Below, in pieces: positions 6,426-11,408 of a DNA stretch of 11,408 bases. Every line of letters starts with the position of its first letter. The stretch's first letter is position 1. A model generated the notes under the pieces. The model made no database searches. It was not told the origin of the DNA and worked only from the letters and a program-made list of their open reading frames with translations. The translations under genes and the position numbers were made by a program. This DNA comes from a bacterium (lineage in GTDB: Bacteria > JAMCPX01): contig DAHXOM010000249.1 in the NCBI GenBank assembly GCA_027364825.1, positions 1-11,408 of the forward strand, read 5' to 3'.

Positions 6426-8384
6426 TTATAATGATATAAATGTATCAGCGAATGGTTTCAGATTGCTATCTTTTGTCAGGAAAACAACCTGGGTTTCCTT
6501 TGACAGGTTCTTCACCATACTGTAAACCGAAGCCCTGTTTGCATCATCGAGCAGCATAACCGGGTCATCCATGACAATGGGCCACGGCCACTTCTCGGCG
6601 ACCAGCCCTATAATAGATAGAATGATTGAGAACATGCCCTTTTCTTTTACCGAACCGGGCAGGCTGTTGAATTCGACCTCTCTGCCTGAATCCGTGACCG
6701 GAACGATCTTGTTGGCTGCAATGGAGATTTCCTGATATTTCCCGCGGGTCAGAGACTTAAAATGCGAGCTCGCTGCTGATCCCACGAGAGACATCATCCG
6801 ATCTTCCGGTTCTCCGATCAACCCTGCTAGAGCGGTTATATTCCCGATAAAGGCAGGCACCGGTGCCTGCCGGGGCTGCCGGGACACGTCCGGCTGTTTC
6901 TTCGGTACCACGGGCTCTGTTTTTTGTCTGACTTGCACGCTCCCGATATGGTTCAGCCTGTTCTTTAAACTTTCTATTTGCTGGGTTATCGAATAAGGGT
7001 CCATACCGGACACGGACAATGCCCTTATCTGTTCCTGGGCTGTATCGATATCGGATTTGAGCTTCTCTTCCTGATTTTTGAGCATGTCCGGATCGTTCCC
7101 TGCTACCGCGGTGTTATACCCCGACTTTGCTTTTGCAAATTCATCGAGAGTCTCCTTGTACCTTTTTATGCCCTCTTTTAACGAGGCGGGTGAATCCAGT
7201 TTCATTGAGCTTATGATGCTTTTTATAACAGACCCTTCTATTTCGTACTTGTTTCTCTGCTCTTTTATCTGTTTTTCGAGAGCAGCGACCGACTCTTTTC
7301 TTTTTTTGATCTCTCCCCGTTTCCCTGCATCTTTCCAGAGCGAATATCCCATGGTAGCAAACCCGGCAAAAATACCCGCGGAAAGGTAGATGCCCCATGA
7401 ACCGACAAAGATCGACAGCAGCACGGGTGCTATGATAAACAACAGGACCAGACCTGCGCCTGCAATAAAGGTCTTATCCCGGTAAAACGGAGGAACATCC
7501 GCACTCACGGATTCGTACTGCGACCTCTGCCGTTCCGTATCTTCCATTTCTTTTTTAATCCGGCCTTCAAACCGCAGGTACTCGTCTATCTTCGTCTCTA
7601 TGTCGTCGGGCAAATCCGAGAATTTATTCAATGCGTTCACCTGTTTTTCTATATCCTGCAGCGTTGTTTTAAGGCTGTTGATTGTTTTTATTTTGTCATG
7701 GACTTCCGTAAGTTCCGATTCGAGCTGTTCTATCTTGTCCTGTTTTTCCGCTGTCTCGGATGCATGTTTCAGCTCTTCCTCGAGCTTTCCTATCTCCGAA
7801 CGGATCTCTTCCCCGGTCATGGTGTCCTCCATGATGCCCTCATTCCCGGCAAACGACGTCGGCTCAAAGTCTTCTGTCCCGCCCAGAGAGATGTCTGAAG
7901 TATCGGCGAGCGTAAACTCCTCCGGTGCTTCAGGGATCCCCTTATACGTGAGCGGGCTGATAATGACATACGGATCGATCAGGTACAGGTCTTTGTACCT
8001 GTCCAGGGGTTTGAACAGAAGCTCTCTCTTGAAAAATTCACGTATCTCGTCCCGGTCCTTGGAAACGGTATCAAACTTCTTGGCTTCCTGGTTATATTTC
8101 GACAGGAGCACTGCGTCCGAGATTACGTCCATAAGGAGCCTGAAATTGTCGGGGCCGTCTTTAAAGGTGATGCCGAGTCTTACCTCTTTTGCACCGTCAC
8201 TTCTCAGTCCTTCGTTCTGCTCCGTGTCCATTACCATGGAAAGCAAAAAGAAAAGGGCATCGGCTATTGTTGTTTTCCCTTTTTCGTTGCCGCCAAAAAA
8301 AACATTCAACCCGTTATTCAACTGGAATCGTACCGGTTCCCTGAACCTCCTGATACCCTGAAGGATGAATTCCTTTATTACCAT
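6426..8384 (-). CDS. SMC/YhaN-like ATPase with a membrane hairpin in its coiled coil
   Basis: A 652-residue ATPase of the SMC/RecN/YhaN-like ABC class. The N-terminal half has 'MVIKEFILQGIRRFREPVRFQL' and a Walker A GGNEKGKTTI (31-40). Coiled coil is likely at about 190-295 and 355-480. Between them lies a very hydrophobic region (about 304-350) that reads as two transmembrane helices with a short turn, flanked by charged residues (RDK before, KDAGKRGEIKKRK after), as expected for a hairpin with both ends in the cytoplasm. A Pro/Gln-rich linker (about 488-510) precedes the C-terminal ATPase half: 'HFKSLTRGKYQEISI', a degenerate signature 'SLPGSVKEKG' (574-583), Walker B 'PIVMDDPVMLLDD' (602-614) and 'TQVVFLTKDS' as the switch-like strand. 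DNA repair or chromosome-related roles are known for the wider class, but no SbcD/YhaO-type nuclease is present here. It starts nine bases after rplS without a visible Shine-Dalgarno. Exact function unknown. Confidence 0.82.
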   Translation of the reverse strand: MVIKEFILQGIRRFREPVRFQLNNGLNVFFGGNEKGKTTIADALFFLLSMVMDTEQNEGLRSDGAKEVRLGITFKDGPDNFRLLMDVISDAVLLSKYNQEAKKFDTVSKDRDEIREFFKRELLFKPLDRYKDLYLIDPYVIISPLTYKGIPEAPEEFTLADTSDISLGGTEDFEPTSFAGNEGIMEDTMTGEEIRSEIGKLEEELKHASETAEKQDKIEQLESELTEVHDKIKTINSLKTTLQDIEKQVNALNKFSDLPDDIETKIDEYLRFEGRIKKEMEDTERQRSQYESVSADVPPFYRDKTFIAGAGLVLLFIIAPVLLSIFVGSWGIYLSAGIFAGFATMGYSLWKDAGKRGEIKKRKESVAALEKQIKEQRNKYEIEGSVIKSIISSMKLDSPASLKEGIKRYKETLDEFAKAKSGYNTAVAGNDPDMLKNQEEKLKSDIDTAQEQIRALSVSGMDPYSITQQIESLKNRLNHIGSVQVRQKTEPVVPKKQPDVSRQPRQAPVPAFIGNITALAGLIGEPEDRMMSLVGSAASSHFKSLTRGKYQEISIAANKIVPVTDSGREVEFNSLPGSVKEKGMFSIILSIIGLVAEKWPWPIVMDDPVMLLDDANRASVYSMVKNLSKETQVVFLTKDSNLKPFADTFISL

Positions 8385-8393
8385 TGAGTGGTG

Positions 8394-8798
8394 TTATTTC
8401 TGTTCTTCCGCAGCCGGCCGACTCGCCGCTTCCTGTTCGAGGAGCTCCGCATCTTTCATTCTCTTCAACCTGCTCGATTTCGTACTCAGTCCTCTCAAAT
8501 AGTACAACTTTGCCCTCTTGACCTTCATTCTTTGCACAACATCTATCTTCTCGATGAAGGGAGAGTACAGCGGAAAGATCCTTTCGACACCCACACCATA
8601 GGATATTTTCCGTATGGTAAAGTTCGTATTGATGCCTCCGCCGCTTATACCGATCACAACACCTTCGAATTGCTGGACCCTGGTTTTATCGCCCTCTTTA
8701 TATTTGGTATAAACCTTTACCGTGTCCCCCGCTTTAAAATCTATTTGTTTTTTTTCACTTCCTGTTATTTCCTTTTCCAGGAATGTAAGATTGTCCAT
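8394..8798 (-). CDS. rplS: Ribosomal protein L19 (bL19)
   Basis: A 134-residue bL19, a 50S subunit protein at the 30S-50S interface. Recognisable blocks are 'FKAGDTVKVYTKYKEGDKTRVQQFEGVVIG', 'TIRKISYGVGVERIFPLYSPFIEKIDVVQRMKVKRAKLYYLRG'. The C-terminus is longer than usual (typical length about 115), with a charged, alanine-rich tail (DAELLEQEAASRPAAEEQK). The ATG is preceded by a strong AGGAGG that shares bases with the trmD stop codon. It is the last ribosomal gene of the cluster, and the SMC-like ATPase gene follows after nine bases. Confidence 0.97.
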   Translation of the reverse strand: MDNLTFLEKEITGSEKKQIDFKAGDTVKVYTKYKEGDKTRVQQFEGVVIGISGGGINTNFTIRKISYGVGVERIFPLYSPFIEKIDVVQRMKVKRAKLYYLRGLSTKSSRLKRMKDAELLEQEAASRPAAEEQK

Positions 8799-8802
8799 TT
8801 TT

Positions 8803-8808
8803 CCTCCT
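8803..8808 (-). promoter_or_regulatory. Shine-Dalgarno of rplS, overlapping the trmD stop
   Basis: On the minus strand TAGGAGGAAAAATG contains the trmD stop TAG, the AGGAGG site and the rplS ATG in a row, with a short four-base spacer. Termination of trmD therefore happens on the rplS ribosome binding site, consistent with coupled translation. Confidence 0.7.
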
Positions 8809-9541
8809 AATTTGTTTTCTCTATTGTTTCAATAATTCGTAAAATACTCCGGTCTTGTTTCGCCTTTTCCATGAGATCCGGCCTCACGGCGGCCGTCAGC
8901 CTGACCGACTGTTCGGTGCGCCATTTTTCGACTTCTTTATGATTGCCGGACAATAATACCGGCGGAACCTCATGGCCCTCGAACGTCCTCGGCTTTGTGT
9001 ACTGCGGGTACTCCAGCAGTCCGTTCTCATGTGATTCACTGATTATGGAATCCTCGTTGCCGAGAAAGCCCGGTACCAGCCGTGAAACGCTCTCTATAAA
9101 AACGAGCGCTGCCGCCTCGCCTCCGGAAAGCACATAATCGCCAATGGACAGCTCTTCGTCCGCATAAAAGGCCGGCACCCTCTCGTCTATGCCTTCATAC
9201 CTGCCGCATACCAGCACGAACTTTGCAGAGCGGGAGAACCGTTTCGCCGCACGTTGATCGAATTTCTTCCCCTTCGGGGAAAAAACAATGACCGTATACT
9301 CTTTGTCGCCTGCCACAGCATGTTTGATGGCAGACACCAGGGGTTCCGGCTTCATGACCATGCCGGCACCTCCGCCGTACGGCGTATCATCGACTGTTCT
9401 GTGTTTATCATGTGCAAAGTCCCTTATATCCGTTATGTCTATTTTTATCATACCCTTATCTATCGCCTGCTTTAACAAACCATCCATAAATGGGGATGCA
9501 AAGTATTTTGGAAAAATACTCAGGATCTTAAAATGAAGCAT
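8807..9541 (-). CDS. trmD: tRNA (guanine-N1)-methyltransferase TrmD
   Basis: TrmD uses S-adenosylmethionine to methylate G37 of tRNAs in the cytoplasm, preventing +1 frameshifts. Family blocks seen: 'ILSIFPKYF', 'IRDFAHDKHRTVDDTPYGGGAGMVMKPEPL', 'FVLVCGRYEGIDERV', the trefoil-knot SAM-binding 'LSIGDYVLSGGEAAALVFIESVSRLVPGFLGNE' and 'GLLEYPQYTKPRTFEG' with 'VLLSGNHKEVEKWR'. I chose the ATG at 9539-9541 (244 residues), because it places the N-terminus as in the family and gives E. coli numbering directly. A TTG four codons upstream (9551-9553) keeps the same frame. Neither start has a good Shine-Dalgarno. With this start, catalytic Arg154 is present, while the general-base position Asp169 of the E. 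coli and Haemophilus enzymes is Glu169. It follows khpA by 43 bases, without the usual rimM between. Confidence 0.95.
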   Translation of the reverse strand: MLHFKILSIFPKYFASPFMDGLLKQAIDKGMIKIDITDIRDFAHDKHRTVDDTPYGGGAGMVMKPEPLVSAIKHAVAGDKEYTVIVFSPKGKKFDQRAAKRFSRSAKFVLVCGRYEGIDERVPAFYADEELSIGDYVLSGGEAAALVFIESVSRLVPGFLGNEDSIISESHENGLLEYPQYTKPRTFEGHEVPPVLLSGNHKEVEKWRTEQSVRLTAAVRPDLMEKAKQDRSILRIIETIEKTN

Positions 9542-9584
9542 ACAGCATCGCAAATCTTAATTCGCTAACGGTATTGTAAACCGC

Positions 9585-9815
9585 TCAGTCCAGGATTTCC
9601 AGCACGAATCTCTTCTTCAGCTTATTACCGGCTGCACTCAGGATGGTCCGTATTGCCTTGGCTGTTCTGCCTTCCTTGCCGATCACCTTACCCATGTCTT
9701 CCTTGTCAACCCTGAGTTCTATCACCGATGTGTGTTCGCTTTCTATTACCTTAACCTCAACCTTCTCCGGTTTATCGACAAGCTGCTTTGCTATGCTTTC
9801 TACCAGGTCCTTCAT
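9585..9815 (-). CDS. khpA: KhpA, small KH-domain RNA-binding protein
   Basis: A 76-residue single KH-domain protein. The RNA-binding GxxG loop is in 'GKVIGKEGRTAKAIRTIL' (Ile-Gly-Lys-Glu-Gly), and the length and opening 'MKDLVESIAKQLVDKPEKVEV' match KhpA (YlqC). In Gram-positive bacteria KhpA pairs with KhpB (Jag) to bind many transcripts and affect cell division; no KhpB gene is in the window. GGAGGT (9821-9826) lies directly after the rpsP stop and five bases before the ATG. It sits in its usual place between rpsP and trmD. Confidence 0.95.
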   Translation of the reverse strand: MKDLVESIAKQLVDKPEKVEVKVIESEHTSVIELRVDKEDMGKVIGKEGRTAKAIRTILSAAGNKLKKRFVLEILD

Positions 9816-9827
9816 AGTTAACCTCCG

Positions 9828-10067
9828 TCATAGGATCTTTTGAGCCACCAGTAAACTCTTTACCCTTGGAGAGAGCTGTGCGCCTTTCCCCACCCATTGT
9901 TTTATTTTTTCAGCATCGATCTTGAGCGTGTACGGTTCTGTCTTGGGGCTGAAATTCCCCAGCACCTCGAGTACCCTGCCGCCTGCCGTGTAACGGGAAT
10001 CTTCAACGACTATCCTGTACTGCTGAATATGCTTTCTGCCGAATTTTTTAAGTCTGATTGCTACCAT
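9828..10067 (-). CDS. rpsP: Ribosomal protein S16 (bS16)
   Basis: A 79-residue bS16, a 30S assembly protein. Recognised from 'MVAIRLKKFGRK', 'YRIVVEDSRYTAGGRVLEVLGNFSPKTEP' and 'IKQWVGKGAQLSPRVKSLL'. Compared with the usual 'KxxPxYRIVVxDSRxxRDGRxIExLG' it has HIQQ before the YRIVV strand and AGG instead of RDG, so it is somewhat divergent, but its length and position fit. A clear GGAGG (10075-10079) precedes the ATG in the 16-base gap after ffh. Confidence 0.96.
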   Translation of the reverse strand: MVAIRLKKFGRKHIQQYRIVVEDSRYTAGGRVLEVLGNFSPKTEPYTLKIDAEKIKQWVGKGAQLSPRVKSLLVAQKIL

Positions 10068-10083
10068 TCTTTTTCCTCCATTC

Positions 10084-11400
10084 CTAATGTAGATATCTTT
10101 TTATTCCTTTTATACCACCTTTTTGAAGAATGTCCATCATACGCTGTGATTCATAGAAGCGCTTTATCAGCCGGTTGACGTCCTCGGGCCTTGTGCCGCT
10201 TCCCTTTGCTATCCTCTGTTTCCTCTTTCCATTCAGGACATCGGGATTATTCCGCTCCTCGTTGGTCATGGAACCGATAATCGCCTCATACACCTTCATA
10301 TCTTTCTTTATCGTGTCCGTTTGTACACTGTTCTTTAACTTGCCGAACCCGGGCACCATATCGAACAGCGATTCTATGGAGCCGATCTTTTTCACCATCT
10401 TCAGTTGTTTTATGAAATCCTGGAATGTAAATTTACCCTTTGCAAGGTGCTTTGCATCCCGGATGTCTTCCTCGGTAACAACCTCGGACACCCTTTCCAC
10501 AAGACCGCCGATATCGCCGCTGCCCAGTATCCGGGCAACAAGCTTGTCCGGGTCAAAAGGCTCGATTGCGGAAACAGCCTCGCCTACCCCCAGATAAAAG
10601 ATGGGCTTATCGATAATCTTCCTGAAGGAGATGACCGCCCCGCCCCTGGTATCGCCTTCGAACTTGGTAAACACGGCACCGTCGTATCCAACTCCCTGCA
10701 TAAAGCCTTCGGACATTTTCAGCACATCGTGGCCCATCATCGAATCGACGACCAGGATGGTCTGCGACGGCTTCAGGGTGTCTTTAACCTGTTTTAATTC
10801 GCTCACCAGGTCCGTATCGATATGCAGCCTGCCTGCGGTATCCACGATGATAAAATCGCACCCCTGCCGTGCCGAAACGAGCCGTATGTCCTTCAGGGCA
10901 TCGTGCCCTTTTATCGCAATATCCTCATGTACGGGAAACCCGTTCGCCTTTGCAAGGGTTATCAGCTGCTCTTGCGCAGCAGGCCTGTTGAAATCGATGG
11001 AAACAAGATAGGGCTTTAGCCCCTTCTTGTCCTTCATATATTTTGCAAGCTTTACCGCGGTCGTCGTTTTACCCGTGCCCTGGAGTCCTATCAGCATGAC
11101 GATATCGCCGGTACCGCCTATTTTGACGGACGCAGGCGCTCCCATGATACCTATCAATTCGGCCTTCAGGACACCGAGCAGGTACTGCGACGGGTTAATA
11201 CTTTTCGATAACTCCTCTCCCATCACCTTCTGCTTTACGCTCTCCAGCAGTTCCTTTACGACACGGTAATGGACATCGGCTTCGAGCAGGGCAATCCTGA
11301 TATCTTTCAGGGCATCATCGATATCTTTTTCTGAAAGCAATCCCCTTTCAGACAGTTTATCAAGAAGTTTTGTATTCTTTTCCTGAAGGAACTCACACAT
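10084..11400 (-). CDS. ffh: Signal recognition particle protein Ffh
   Basis: A 438-residue SRP54-type GTPase, which binds the 4.5S/SRP RNA and nascent signal sequences and hands ribosomes to the receptor FtsY at the membrane. The N domain (1-85) has 'LSEKDIDDALKDIRIALLEADV'. The G domain has P-loop GLQGTGKTT (105-113), 'DFNRPAAQEQL' (136-146), 'DTAGR' (187-191), 'TKFEGDTRGG' (245-254) and 'GVGEAVSAIEPFDPDKLVARILG'. The M domain (about 315-438) has the RNA-binding 'RKQRIAKGSGTRPEDVNRLIKRF'. The guanine-specificity motif is TKFE, whereas TKxD is the rule. The ATG at 11398-11400 lines up with the usual family start, but only eight bases upstream are visible, with a weak GAG; no in-frame stop is seen before the window edge, so a longer form is not fully excluded. 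First gene of the rpsP-trmD-rplS cluster here. Confidence 0.96.
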   Translation of the reverse strand: MCEFLQEKNTKLLDKLSERGLLSEKDIDDALKDIRIALLEADVHYRVVKELLESVKQKVMGEELSKSINPSQYLLGVLKAELIGIMGAPASVKIGGTGDIVMLIGLQGTGKTTTAVKLAKYMKDKKGLKPYLVSIDFNRPAAQEQLITLAKANGFPVHEDIAIKGHDALKDIRLVSARQGCDFIIVDTAGRLHIDTDLVSELKQVKDTLKPSQTILVVDSMMGHDVLKMSEGFMQGVGYDGAVFTKFEGDTRGGAVISFRKIIDKPIFYLGVGEAVSAIEPFDPDKLVARILGSGDIGGLVERVSEVVTEEDIRDAKHLAKGKFTFQDFIKQLKMVKKIGSIESLFDMVPGFGKLKNSVQTDTIKKDMKVYEAIIGSMTNEERNNPDVLNGKRKQRIAKGSGTRPEDVNRLIKRFYESQRMMDILQKGGIKGIKRYLH

Positions 11401-11408
11401 TTCTACTC

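Noticed and set aside
7600..8361. A 253-codon open frame on the plus strand
   Set aside because: It is antisense to the Walker A half of the SMC-like ATPase and is a serine-rich composition artefact without recognisable motifs.
9542..9553. TTG start for trmD, adding four residues
   Set aside because: The ATG at 9539-9541 puts the N-terminus and catalytic residues in the family register. The TTG has no better Shine-Dalgarno. It remains possible.
1..11408. CRISPR arrays, tRNA or rRNA genes, insertion sequences
   Set aside because: I saw no regularly spaced repeats, no tRNA-like cloverleaf segments, no rRNA sequence and no transposase in either strand.

Overview
All twelve genes I can support in this window (eleven complete, one cut by the left edge) lie on the minus strand, so transcription runs from right to left. 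The genes are close-packed, the base composition is moderate, and the encoded proteins look like those of a Gram-negative bacterium. PATAN/DUF4388-receiver proteins, an ExeA-type ATPase and doubled CheW proteins are common in Desulfobacterota (former Deltaproteobacteria), Nitrospirota and relatives. That placement is an inference; no rRNA or other decisive marker is present.

Right part (about 8394-11400): a housekeeping translation and secretion cluster in the order ffh (signal recognition particle GTPase), rpsP (ribosomal protein S16), khpA (KH-domain RNA-binding protein), trmD (tRNA m1G37 methyltransferase), rplS (ribosomal protein L19). This is the widely conserved ffh-rpsP-khpA-rimM-trmD-rplS order, but rimM is missing: only 43 bases separate khpA and trmD. 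Nine bases after rplS follows a 652-residue SMC/YhaN-like ATPase (6426-8384) whose coiled coil is interrupted by a predicted two-helix membrane hairpin.

Middle (6238-6425): a 188-base gap holding two short GC-rich hairpins and a good sigma70-type promoter with an extended -10 element, which starts the next operon.

Left part (1-6237): a tightly coupled signalling operon. It encodes a PATAN-receiver-GAF-like protein, a single-domain CheY-like receiver, a CheA histidine kinase, an ExeA/MshM-like AAA+ ATPase, a CheW with a long N-terminal extension, a second CheW, and the first 28 codons of a membrane protein that may be the chemoreceptor. Neighbours overlap by 4 bases (ATGA) or are 2-3 bases apart. 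The gene content (PATAN-receiver, CheY, CheA, CheW, possible receptor) resembles the cyanobacterial pixGHIJL phototaxis cluster, which controls type IV pili. A working inference is that this is a chemosensory pathway for surface motility or another non-flagellar output, with an AAA+ ATPase built in between kinase and coupling proteins. No cheR or cheB is in the window.

The most interesting points are the AAA+ ATPase inside the chemosensory operon, the membrane-anchored SMC-like ATPase behind the ribosomal genes, the altered guanine-specificity motif (TKFE) in Ffh, and the missing rimM.
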